Below, piece by piece: positions 18,176 to 61,271 of a stretch of DNA of 64,000 nucleotides. Every line of letters starts with the position of its first letter. The stretch's first letter is position 1. Both the position numbers and the translations under genes were made by a program. The DNA comes from Hoplostethus atlanticus. Its lineage: Eukaryota > Chordata > Actinopteri > Trachichthyiformes > Trachichthyidae. The notes under the pieces were generated by a model. The model saw nothing but the letters and a program-made list of their open reading frames with translations. It was not told the DNA's origin and made no database searches. The stretch is from positions 1,661,501 to 1,725,500 of the forward strand of contig JAXDDX010000034.1 in assembly GCA_034670405.1 (NCBI GenBank), read 5' to 3'.

Positions 18176-19136
18176 TTAAACCAAGTATTTGTGATGCGCT
18201 GCCACCTACTTGTCTCTAAGAAACAACTCCTCCTCCCCTGCATTGCTGTTTTGATGTGTGCTTTCACCCTTTTGTTTCTATTTCTTTCCAACTGCCTCCT
18301 CGGGGTGCAGTAGGTGGCACACACAAGGTTTGATGCTGCATGTGTGTATTAGGTTTGGGTTTGAGGTAGAGATTAGTACATATATCTTAATGTCAGAGCT
18401 TTACACTTTCATCCAGACAAAAAGTTCCACAGAGAGTGTTTGTTTGAATTAGTTTTACTTAACATCTTGTATCAGTGAAGTTGAAACAAGAACCCATCTT
18501 AACAGCACTTTAGGTCCTCTACCTTTGCAAGACAGTAAATGTTTTATCAAACATTCAGTGTAAAGCCCTTACAGTTCTAGTAAAGCCCCTAGTACTGTAT
18601 ATTGGCATATCAGTAACAACTGTTCTTACTTACTTGAAAGCAAATTATGTCAGAGTATTAACCTTTAGCATGGGATCAATGAAGATAAATAAATGAGATA
18701 TTAGAGATAAAGCAGACAGTAGTTCCCCTCAACGTAAGTCAAATGAGCCATCTGAAACCACAGATAATCAGGAAAGGTGGAGGGGCTTAAATTACATCCC
18801 CAATCAATAGGACTCTTTGTCCCGAATGTCAGTGTGACTTTGGAATCAATAGAAATAGATCGTCAAAACGTAGCCACTCAGGAAAAGGCGAGGGATATAG
18901 ACAAGAATAAAACAGCCAATTAGGAAAAGGGCAGGGGCATGAATGACATCTAATGACAACACAAATCTCTGTCCTATAGATGATCATATATCTCAGTGTG
19001 GCAAACCATCATCCATGTCAATGCGGGTTTAGGATCAATAGATATAGACGATGAAAACCAGCAAAAAATATTTGAGACTTTTGGGACGGGCTGATGGACC
19101 GACAGATCAACAACGGTAATGGTAACAAGTAAACAT

Positions 19137-19250
19137 TTGACTAGGAACTAGTGACTAATAAATAATTATTAGTAACTAATGTGTAATAACTAGTAGAACT
19201 GGAAACTAGTGAGTAATATTTAAAAGTAAAAGTAACTAGTAAGTACTTTT
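19137..19250. repeat. ACTAGT-rich low-complexity block, copy 2
   Basis: Four ACTAGT words and several ACTAAT/TAGTAA variants in about 110 bases, similar in type to 17658-18175. Confidence 0.5.
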
Positions 19251-20941
19251 TGGGGGAATAAATGATAAAATGGCCTGTAAACCAAGAGTGGTGTGTGTCA
19301 TTACCACTATCAATCAGCAGCCATTTGTCTCTGTGGTGCTTTTGGTACCTTTTATTGGATCACTACACTACACTTCCTATTGGGACTTGGAGTTGCTCTA
19401 GTGACTATGAATGTGAGATTGTGTTTGTGATCTCAAACAATATTTGTCTGAACTTTTACATCCAAGTGAGCTTTATTGTGCAGTAATAAATCAATTCCAA
19501 AACAGAAACTACTGATGTACCCCAAGAAAATCATCTTGGGTATTGTCACATTTCCAAATCATTGTCTTCTGGAGCTGTGCATCGGTTTTTGGTGTCCCAG
19601 ATCAGAGATTATAAAGTGGAACAAACTATTCTCTGTTGTCTGCCACGGTAGTGAAATTTCACTGGCATGCCACAAGAATGCCATTTTACACGTCTGAAAT
19701 TCAGTGGCATTGCCCTTTAAGCCCAGACCAGATACAAAGAAACAGTGATCAGCATTTCTGTAGTTTGTCTGATCATGTGGTTGGGACTGAACTGGCCATG
19801 GTCCCTTTTATTCTCATTCAATATGAGCCACCCCACCAGTACTGTGAAACAACAGCGGGCATGCATCCAACTTCTTGCTCTTGGCTGATGTTTCGCCGTG
19901 ATAAGATTTCTCGCTGGCTGGCTGACTGACGGCCTGACTGAATGACAGTCAATCAGGACACATTGCTTGTGACTGTACATGAAGCTGATCTTTTATGATT
20001 AATGTTTGGCTTTCAACTGCTGAATGTATGCCGTGTCTTTGTAAGCTGATTGTTTGTGTGAGACCTCTGATGGAAAGCCAACTGGTGCTGAATCCAGACA
20101 GCATTGTGTATGTGCCAGTTTTGTAAAATTGAGCTGCAATTGTAATAACAGCCACGCTTTAAGGGGCACCATTGTTTGAGAGAAGTGTGCCGGTTTCCCA
20201 CACTGAAGAGAGGCCATAAAGCAGCTGTCAAACTTTTTCTCTGGGGCTCCTATTCTCTCAACTCCAAACTACTAACTAGTATTTTATGGAGTCCACCTTG
20301 GTCTTTGGGACTTTGTCAACATAGCAAAGACAACATCTTTTCCAGTTCCTTTTTTTTATGCTATCCACATTTGCATTTGTCGCTAAGAGACGTAGTCAGG
20401 ATGTTTTGGTTTCAGCGTTCAGCATCTTGCCCTAATTAAAGGATTATTTTTTCTATTCCGTGAGTGCTGGTGCCTTCCTTTTTTTCTTGGTTTCAGCGTT
20501 GCCAAAGCAGATTATTGTGTTGTGTTCAGTGTCTCCCTGTCAGACTAACAGTCAGCTGAGGTGAATTCCTGCTCCTCCTCACGTCACCAGTGCTACAATA
20601 ATGTGGTCTAAATCAATTTTTAGTGCCAACCTAATTGTAGACTAAGTCATATGTCAGCTATAGGGCTATGTTTGTTTTGTGTTTACTTAAAAAGGGGTAT
20701 GCCTTCCTGAATAGTACATTTTTGTATGAACTCTGATGTTTTACTTTATTTTTTAAATATTTTTTCATTGTTTTTCAGAGGGAAAAGGTTGTCCATGCAT
20801 TATTGAAATATACTTTTATATAACACATTTTTAAACACTTTTCAACTACAGGCAGCAATGGAATTATTATTATTATATTATTATTTCGCTTGTGGTAAGA
20901 TGTAATCATTCCTAACTTTTAACTCTACGCAATAGAAACAA

Positions 20942-20998
20942 TGGGCGGCACAGTGGCTCAGTGGTCTCACAGCGAGAAGGACCCGGTTTGACTCCAGA
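20942..20998 (+). mobile_element. tRNA-like SINE head fragment
   Basis: GGGCGGCACAGTGGCTCAGT followed by a segment ending GGTTTGACTCC. These resemble pol III A-box (TGGCTCAGTGG) and B-box (GGTTCGANTCC) promoters of a tRNA-derived fish SINE. No body or tail is recognised, so it is a fragment. Confidence 0.45.
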
Positions 20999-21202
20999 AG
21001 AAGATTACAGAAGAATTTCTCTCTAGACATATAAACATGATCACAAATAACAGCACGCAGACACAATGCAAGAGTACAAGGAAAATAATAATAATACGAT
21101 ACTATACAAACAATACACACTCTAAGAAAAAAGTCTACCAGGGTGCACAGGATGGCCAGTCAGCCCTGCCACAACAACATAGGCAGCCTGGTGGACCTAG
21201 CC

Positions 21203-21242
21203 GAAAAGGGAAAAGGGAAAAGGGAAAAGGGAAAAGGGAAGG
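21203..21242. repeat. (AAAAGGG)n short tandem repeat
   Basis: Five copies of a 7-base AAAAGGG unit, the last imperfect. Confidence 0.9.
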
Positions 21243-22247
21243 GAGGGTGGGGGGGGGTATTGATCTGGTGAGTTGTGCCTCAGGAGACCAGGAACCTGGA
21301 GTAATCCTGGGGAAGACGATCAAGGCTTCAGTTTAGTTCATTTCTTTGATTCATTTCAACAGACACCTGAAGGTTTTACCACCATGTTTGATGTACAGGC
21401 TGTCAGCCGGCGACACTCACCAGCCCTCACCACAATCACAGTAAAGGCGGATTTAATCCATGTGGCTGGCAATACAGTCACATCCAGTGAATGGGTAATT
21501 GATGAAGTGCTGACAATCGCAGTACCTCAAAGGACTTTCAATGGGGTGACCTGAACATGATTGGTTAATTACAATGTGTGTGTGTGTGTGTGTGTGAGAG
21601 TGTGTGGGACGCTTGAATTTGACAGGATGGTATTCCTTGTGATTTTTCTGTGCTTATTCAGCTGCAGTCAGATCTCCAATCAAACGGTGACTCACCCAGA
21701 CGATAAATATATCCTGTCCACCCAATTATTTTCCCTTTCTTTCAGGTTGGATGGTGCGGCGGCTCTCTGTGTTAGCAGCAGCAGCAGCAGCACTTAAAGC
21801 TCCCGACGAATTAGACCTTACCCTCCTCTTACTTCTAATTAGAGAATAGGGACGGTGGGTAGCAGCCAAGATGAGTGCTGCTCTTCATTAATATGGCCAG
21901 AGGAGCACACTGTGGTTAGCGATGGAAGAGGATGCTCCTTATTTCAGGTGCAGAATTTTCAAAATGTGAATTAAAGTGAAGCATAACAGCTTAGAGTAAC
22001 GTCAGCCTAGATGACGACCCATGCAGTCGCACCGCCTGGCTTGTTTTTTCCATGCCTAGCACACTAGCCCAGACTGGGGCAAGATTCAGATTCACCACTT
22101 TTCCAATTTTCTGCAACATTTTAAAGTGATATGACTAGTGATGACATTTGCAATGTCAACATGACAAACTCATGGTGTGGCAGCAGACGTGCGCATGAAG
22201 TGCCCTGTCACTCTGTCTCTGGCAGCGCCCACAGGAGTCTGTCCTAT

Positions 22248-22248
<1 letters not shown>

Positions 22249-22281
<33 letters not shown>
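22249..22281. repeat. (CT)n microsatellite
   Basis: About 16 CT units in the pde4b 5' intron. Confidence 0.9.
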
Positions 22282-22284
<3 letters not shown>

Positions 22285-22982
22285 GTATGGTAGGATAGCA
22301 GGTTGCCTGCATGTGGCCTCCACAGTGATGTCATCTCGCAGCTGCCACAAACTGGTATGTTGTTTCTCTCTCTCCTCAACAAACTCCTCTTTTCTCTCTC
22401 TCCTCTTTGCCTCTCTTTCACTAAAGTGTATTGCTGCTGGCAATTGCTTCACCACACTGAATGGAAAACACACACAGCAAACCTTCCAGTGTTTATTTTT
22501 CAGTGACAATTATTGATTGAGTGAGTTGTTTGTTCATTCATAGAGATGATATGATAAGTAAGACACCCCTTGGCCCAATCAGTATCAAGCTGCATCATCC
22601 CTCCGAGGTTTAGCAAAATGGGGCCGGTGGTGTAGCAAGTTTAAAATGTTGACCTTTAATTGTAGCGCCACCGTCAAGCCAATCAGTGTCATGTTTTCAA
22701 ATGCCAGAACACGGTGTCAAAATGCCCACACAAACAGTAGGAGGACTGAGATTAGAGGAGATAACGAGTGTGGGCTACGTGCCTAAAAACGCTTTCCAAC
22801 CTTCCCATCAAGTGAGCGGAGAGCCTCGTTTCATACGTACTCTCACTCATTTCTACAGTTTACCAGCCCCACTTGGTGCAAACGGATGGTGCAAACGGGC
22901 AGTCGGCCAGATAGGATGAAAGGGCTTTAGCGCAAAAAGTCCGTTGGCAAAAATCATCGAGGAAGCGCGGTGTGTAGCAGCC

Positions 22983-23359
22983 GATAATGTAATAACTGTC
23001 AGATAATGTCATAACGCACATAATGTAATAAAATGTCCCTTCCCATCACATTATTACATTATCCGGTATTCATTACTTCACAGAGGGTGTAACATATTTT
23101 TATGGTATTCCTTGTGATATAATTTTTGATGATGTAATAATTATATTGAAGAATAAGAAAAAAAAATGCATAACTTGAGTTGTTACATCATAAGTCAATA
23201 TCATTATGACTTCATCAGTTAAAATACTGTATGTTACACTCCCTTTGAGGTAATAATCGCTGGTTATTGTAAAACTGTGAAGTACTTTATTACATGAACA
23301 GATTTTTATTACATTTAGAAGGACATTTTTATTACATTTTGACAAGGTATTGCATTATC
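22983..23359. mobile_element. Palindromic AT-rich MITE-like element
   Basis: The left end GATAATGTAATAACTGTCA (22983-23001) is an imperfect inverted copy of the right end TGACAAGGTATTGCATTATC (23340-23359). Inside, AATGTAATAAAATGTCC near 23020-23040 is mirrored by GGACATTTTTATTACATTTT at 23321-23340. No coding capacity. Fits a non-autonomous DNA transposon. Confidence 0.5.
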
Positions 23360-26070
23360 CAGGCATACTATGTAGTGTGCTACTTGTAGTGTACATCAGT
23401 CTAACATGGATGAGAGATGTGACCCTTTGATTGTCATGTGGTGACGGATGGCTACAAAGTTAATTGTTTCAGCCCAAAATCACAAGATAGTTGGGAGGAA
23501 AACTTTTTCATAAATCATTTCATCATTTTTTCCCCCCTAGATCGATCAAAAGTGATTTGTTTGATGTTTAGACTGTGATTCTAAGAGCAGACGTGTTGGC
23601 TGGGACCAAACCATGAACTGCTTTTGAAATGATCAATGGAATTGAATTCAACATGCAAACAGTGAAGGGAGTCCAGGCGCTATATGATGAAGTTTCCAGA
23701 GAAAAAAACGTTGAATGCTTTCATTGTTGGGCCAAGGAGTACTTTATCTTGATATTAGGGCACTTCAATACTTCAATACCTGATGTCTTGCGGCATTTTG
23801 AACTAATTGTAAATGGGATAGTGACCTTTGGCTAATTCTACACCAAAGTACATTGGAATAGTCTAATCTAGAAGAAACAATACACTTGTTCAAGGTTAGC
23901 AAGAGAAACTATATCGCAAGATTGCACAATCTTTTTTATTTGTTCATTGAAGTTTAAAACCCTCCCAGGTTCTTCGCTGAGGATTTGACTTTGGAGGAAA
24001 GACCAATGTTCTCGAATGAACTCTGTGGACATTCAACGTTTTAATCTCTGTAAGGCAATTTTTAAGGAAGGATGGACTAGTCATTAGGGTTCCACTGGCA
24101 TCCACAGTTGTGTGTCATCGTTGGAAAACTATGGACATGCCTTCAAATTGCTGCTTCCCTATTTAAATTGGTAAAGGGGGACTGCTGTGGTTTTGAATGT
24201 AGGCGGGCCTAGACAGTCTGGATCTGCTGCTAGCCTGTACCAAGCTATCGTGTCCTGTGAACCGTGGTGCCAACTTTTCTATTTAGCACTTTTAATGTAA
24301 TCTATAGAGAGTGAGCATCTGAGGCTTGCAAAGGATGCAGATAGCTATTTCATTGAAAGCATCAAAGATGGTTAAGAATATACAGTATGCCTCAAGACGT
24401 TTGGTGCTCATTGGCTCAAGAATCTAGAGCAGTCGTTCCAAATCTCTGATATACTTTACATGTGACCAGAGCAAAATCAATTCTTCATGGTTAATACGCA
24501 CAAATGGACTTGAATGCTTTCATTGTCGGGCTAGGGAGTAATTGAACTTCATATTAACACAATTCAACACATGATGTCTTGGGCCCCCTTTCTTGTGGCA
24601 CCACAAAAGCTACCTTTGTGTGGGTGTCCAATGACTTTAAATGTATGACAGCTACTGGCTCACCCTCCACAGCCCTCCATTGTGCATGGAAGCCATGTGA
24701 CATAGATTGACTCGTCAGACAGGACATTTCTCTCTCCGCTGCCAACGGATGAGTGACGTCACATCCAAACGAGTATTGTCTCTGGGTTTGGAAATGTAGC
24801 CTTGCTGACCTCTGGTGTAAAATATACGCTAGCAGTGCAAACTTTGTTTGGTTGCCATGACAATCTGCAAGCTACAGTACATTTCAGCTCTGCCCATTGA
24901 CATGATGTAGGCTGTAATTTCAATCCAACATGTAACAGAGGTAACTCCAGCACACTGATGCTGTATATCTGGGTTTCTTGGGGGAGAAAACAGTGTGGTT
25001 GAGGTGACCCAGTTTAATTGTATCTGCGAAATTTGTGTTTCAGAACTCTCTACTCTCCTATAGAGCAACTCTCTAGAGACGGCATACACACACATACAGC
25101 TTGGCTCAGGACGTGCTGCTTCCTCTAGCCCCACCAAACCACATGCAGAAAGAAACATTTTGAGTTTTCAACCTTTTGGAGAGCACCCAAAGTTTGTTTA
25201 GGTGCCATTAGGAAATCCGTCCATGACCGTGGCATTGTGTTAGAGTTGTAAATTAGATGAAAGCAATGTGTTTTGACATGTTTTATAAAATGTTTCTATG
25301 ACGGTGTAAAACCTAGCACAGTGATCCTCGGTGTCCACTTGAATATCCCAGGCAAATCCTTCCAAACAGCATCTTCACAGCAGTCTTGTGACCGTGCCTT
25401 CTGCCCTGCTATTCCACTGTGCTCTGTTACTGTGGTTACCCGCTTCACATCAACAACCAATTACGTGTAGAGGTGGAGGCAGCCACAACGGGCATGACCT
25501 ACTGCTATGGGTTACGAGGGTGAGAGGTCACTTGAGGCTGGGATGCAACTCCAGAGCTTTTTCAATTCAATGTCTTTTCTTTCTAATGATCTTCTTAGGT
25601 TTTAGTGCTGTCTCGGGTTTTAGGTTTAAAGGCTCTTCAAAGTCTCACACGGGGCACATCCCTTCCCTCCATTTTCACCCGGGTGTAAATAAATAATTCC
25701 ATGTAGTAGCAAAGGACACGAAAAAATCCTAGCTTCAAAAGTGATATTTCTCACAGACGTGTCCCTTTGAAGAGTGTTTCGATGTGCTCTCAATTAGTCT
25801 TCCCTACAAAAAGGATGATATTCCAAAGGGTGCGTTAGGATTGTGTAGATGACAAACACACAACAGAAACAGTGAAAATGGCTCAAAATGAGGCAAAAAG
25901 AAAAAGGTGGGAAAGTAAGTCAGTCATCCTAAGAGACCAACACAGTATTCTGAGACAATTTGCTAGAGATTTATATATCGACAAGACAGTTACAAACTAC
26001 TAGTATTAGATTTGTACATTAAATACAATGAATGTCATTTCATTGACCTTATCTATTTAATGGGCGGTGC

Positions 26071-26133
26071 CAGTGGAAATCAGGCTCCTTACCCTGGCAA
26101 TGTTAGTGCCATGCTCTATCCATGGAGCTGCAC
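26071..26133 (-). mobile_element. tRNA-like SINE head fragment, minus strand
   Basis: The minus strand reads ATAGAGCATGGCACTAACAT followed by GCCAGGGTAAGGAGCCTGATTTCC. This resembles the TAGAGCATGGCGCTTGCAACGCCAGGGTT tRNA-related head of HpaI-type fish SINEs, with decay in the B box. No tail seen. Confidence 0.4.
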
Positions 26134-26929
26134 ATAACAACCATGCCTAACCATGTGCAAACACACACACACACACGCATCTAACATCTAACATACGCTC
26201 TTTAGGATTTCACGGAATAAGGAGTGTATATCTTGTATTGACTGGGAAACACAAATACTGCAGATTTCACTAACGACTCGATGAGTCTTCTTGATGATGT
26301 TGAAATATTGGCTATCGGCAGTTGCAATAGAAAAATATTGTCATCAGCTTTCAAAGACCCACACCGGACCCTAGCTCCAACGGTGCCCTCAACCCACACT
26401 TAATGATCCAGCTTTTGGAATTGCAGTGCTATCGAACTAGTCAGGTCCTCGGGAGAGATTAAAACCTTTCAAAGCTAACTTTTAAATCCTAATCATAGTA
26501 TATGCCACCTGAATTCACGATGAGCGGTCTGGTCTATGTCATATCAGAGCCTGAGTAGCCTTTCTGGACCTTTCCTTTGATGGTTAATGATGTCTTGACC
26601 TTTACGGAGGTACGTGGGACTTGAGAAAAATCTTTTTAGAGAGACTATTTGACAGATTGGTATTTTGCACCTTCAAGTGTTTCATTTAGCGGTGCAGTGA
26701 TACTATCTGTAGTATCAGGGATCGGTAAATGGAGGTGAAAATGCTTAAAGGCTGCTATTTGGGAAGTTCTTAGGCTTAGCACCTAGTTTAGTTTAGAAGA
26801 GGAGTCGGGATTGCTGTTCAGTCATTTGATCAAGTCAGTAAATACATGCAATTGATGCACTTGGTCCTGTAATTGTTTATAATAGGCCAATACTAGGAGA
26901 CATGAATAACTGCAAATTGAATAGTACTT

Positions 26930-27016
26930 CATCCATCCATCTATCCATCCATCCGTCCATCCATCCATCCATCCATCTATCCATCTATCCATCCATCCAT
27001 ACATCCATACATCCAT
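26930..27016. repeat. (ATCC)n tetranucleotide repeat
   Basis: About 85 bases of ATCC with CTATCC, GTCC and ATAC variants. Confidence 0.9.
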
Positions 27017-27829
27017 TTTCATCTCTCTTCTCCTGGTCACCGTAGTACTGATACCTGATAGATGTGTGTAGGCAGCTGGAGAGGCTACTGAACAGATGCT
27101 CACAACACACTGGGGCTCTGTGCGATCCCCCAACAGTTCTCACCTTCTCGTGCCGTTCGACTTCGCAATCACCGGGAAGCCTCACGTATAGAGGTTTGTT
27201 TTGAAAGCTGCAACACCTGTTGCCACTTGATAACAGCTAGGAAGCCCCAACAACCGTGTCCCTCGTCAATAGCCCTGCACTTTAACACAACCGCACAGTG
27301 CCTGCCAAAGAGAGGGCTTGAGAGGAATCAATAGGGACATGGCGAGTATTGACTGATTGCTGTCACACAGATTAGCCACCCATGTCTGCGCATTGGTTGC
27401 TTTCTGCCGGCTAAGATCACTCTATTATTGATGAGTGCACAGTCGTTGCATTCAGAGCAGGCTGACAGACAGGACTGGACCGCTGTGAGAGACCTTTCGG
27501 CAGGATACCACACCGATGTCCACGCCGACCTCATCGTATAACCCTCCCTTTAACCCCGGCGTGCCCCCGGCGCTCAGCGAGTGCGTTCATTTCAAATTTA
27601 GGGTGATTCCAGTCACAAATATGGGATACACGGTGTTTACGTGCCCCGATATCCTTTCTAATTCTAATAATATCTAACAATCAGAAAATGTCCTTATCTA
27701 AGCTATTGTAAATGGGGCGTGGTGTTTAAATGGTTTACCGCTCCAACTCTTATTTGGTAGTATCACATTGCAAACACTATGAATTCAAGAACTTTTGTAA
27801 TGGTATCTTATCACTCTGCTCCCCCCCCC

Positions 27830-27832
<3 letters not shown>

Positions 27833-27883
<51 letters not shown>
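27833..27883. repeat. pde4b: (CT)n microsatellite abutting a pde4b splice acceptor
   Basis: About 25 CT units end 12 bases before the AG at 27895-27896, so the repeat acts as an extended polypyrimidine tract for the exon carrying the long-form ATG. Confidence 0.9.
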
Positions 27884-27888
<5 letters not shown>

Positions 27889-27988
27889 GTGTGCAGGCGT
27901 ACCGCTGAGGCAGGAGAAGCAGAAGAGAGGTGAGTGGACGGAGAGAGGATCAGAAAAAGAGAAAAAACAAGGCCGAACATCACTCAGC

Positions 27989-59103
<31,115 letters not shown>

Positions 59104-60603
59104 CTGAACCCCGCCGGTGTCTGTCTGGGTGTAGCAGGTTTCGGCTGAGTTCATTTTATTGCAGTGGAGCAATCCTGCAATCTGGCTCTTTGGAGCTGCC
59201 CGGCTAAGAGGGCCTGACTGACTGTGGGTCCTCACCCCTGGAGAAGAGGGTTGGAAACCCTGTGGCAGTTTGTTTTGCCCCCGAGCGTTGCCTCAATTCT
59301 TTAAAGAAGGGACCGCTGTAGTCCCTGACCACTGCAGAGGCAGTGCTGCATCTTGGTTCTCACAGATGATGAAGGTGAAGGTGAAGTGGACGGGACACGT
59401 GAAGAACTCTTTGCACTTCAGGATGTTTTTTTGTATGTTCATTTCGATTCTTTGTATCGTGTTGGGATCGGATGCCACCTGGTAAAGTGTCCAGCCAAAC
59501 TACTGGTCCACATGTATTTGTAGTAGTTTACTTTTTTCTAACACTTGTCTAAAGACGTCGTGTGCCTTTTTTTACAACCGTGTCTTTTGTAAGTGTTTTT
59601 ATAATTTATTGGACACATTCATAGTAGATGTGTTTTCTACAAAAAAGGATATATTTGTCTCACACAGTCTTCCTGATGTTCTGGCAATAGTATAAGCTCG
59701 TTCTCACAAAAGTGTTCAGTGGATGTATATATCTCTGAAATCATCTGACTTCCCAGCACAATTTGCACTTTGTGACACAGGAGGAAGAGAGTGTGTGTTG
59801 AAGTTATTTTCCAAGTCACAAGACATTATGGATAACATGTAAAGCCAAATATTATTCTCCTTGATGTGTGTGTATATAGTTACATTCCCTATCAAACCAT
59901 TCCTTCCAATAAGTCATCACATGAGCAATTTATCGACTTCTTTATAATTAAGACTCGCTGAAAGTGGAGAAATGGGTAAAATGTCCAAAGTCCAAAAAGC
60001 TCAAAAGAACTCCAAAGATCTTGTAAAGAAACGTATTCACTGCCACCTTGGAGAAAGTGTGATCCCACGAGTCGCTAATCTAACATATCGATATTCCATT
60101 CCAAGTCAAATTGATCCCTCCCATCATCCAATAGAGTATGGACTTCCACTCATTTCATTAACCGACTCAGATTTGGATCCGGATCAACAGAATTCAGGCT
60201 AATCAACGCCAACTATTGCCACAAATTTGAGAAAAAGTTTTAAAAAAAACACCATAATAATATTGAGCTGAGCTTCCAGTAACCTCATTCCCTCCATTGA
60301 ATTCCCCCTTTCAGTTCATCAGCGTCGTTCTCTAGCAGCATTCCAATCCACTGAACATACTTCAACCCCAAGTGACACATTTTGAGCTTGAGAAATTACT
60401 GTAGACTGTGTGCACACATGAACAAGATACCTGTTAGCGATATAATAGTTTGATGGTATCGTTTTTATTCCAGCACTTTGAACACTGAGACAGTTCTGCA
60501 GCTGGTTGCTGATTTGTCCGACACCACCTTAAAAGGTACCACGTTGTAAGGTGCAGAGTGGGGGGAGGTCAATATAGCGTCACAACATGATGACACTTCT
60601 CTT

Positions 60604-60605
<2 letters not shown>

Positions 60606-60652
<47 letters not shown>
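60606..60652. repeat. (GT)n microsatellite in the pde4b 3' UTR
   Basis: About 23 GT units. Confidence 0.95.
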
Positions 60653-60656
<4 letters not shown>

Positions 60657-61265
60657 GATCACAGAGTCGCACAATCTCTTCTTGCACCCAGCCATGTTGT
60701 GCTGATCCTTCAGCTGTTTGTAACAGTGTATTTATTACCTTTTTCCTTATATATGATAATATTGCTGATATTGATGGATGATATATGATATTCACTGTAC
60801 ATTTGGTATTATTTATAGGCACTACCACATGTCAAAACACAAGACTGAACGCGTCTGGTGGTTCTGATTTGTTCCTTTTAGACCATAACATGAAGTTATG
60901 CCGTTCAAAGTTTGACATTTCTTGATGTTCTGATGAAAACGGAGCGTTAGCAAGTTGAAATGTATGTTTAGTTTGAAAATTGAAACATGTTTGTACATAA
61001 ATCTTAACGCCCGACATCTTGCTTGAGGTGCTTGGCAGAGGAGGTCAGTCTTTTTTTTGTTTTTTTTTGTTTCCCGGAGCCTTTATGAAGGCTGGATTGT
61101 TACTACGGTATATTGTGTACGGTGACGGGTCATTGTACAGCTATAAGCAGCATTTGCTGAAATATATAACATTGTTTCAAATGTATTTTTTTTTCATGGT
61201 TTTTCCTCACACAATATATGGTAAGATGGTGTATGTTGTGCTCAGCAAATGTTTTCTATCCGATT

Positions 61266-61271
61266 ATTAAA
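61266..61271 (+). terminator. pde4b: Candidate pde4b polyadenylation signal
   Basis: ATTAAA followed by a T-rich stretch within 40 bases. No AATAAA was seen earlier in the 3' UTR. Confidence 0.4.

Larger units (their letters stand above)
17287..27896. other. pde4b: pde4b 5' intron
   Basis: About 10.6 kb with no convincing coding exon. Contains two ACTAGT-rich blocks, a tRNA-like SINE head (20942-20998), an AAAAGGG repeat, GT and CT microsatellites, a palindromic MITE-like element (22983-23359), a diverged direct repeat (23711-23790 and 24510-24581), a second tRNA-like head (26071-26133) and an ATCC repeat. The remainder is AT-rich DNA in which I see nothing. Confidence 0.5.
59104..61271 (+). 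other. pde4b: pde4b 3' UTR
   Basis: About 2.1 kb, AT-rich beyond 59400, with ATTTA-like words and a GT microsatellite (60606-60652). Its extent is inferred from the first good poly(A) signal, ATTAAA at 61266. Confidence 0.5.

Noticed and set aside
26071..26133. Functional tRNA gene
   Set aside because: A-box-like and B-box-like words are present, but there is no complete cloverleaf and the B box is decayed; a SINE head fits better.
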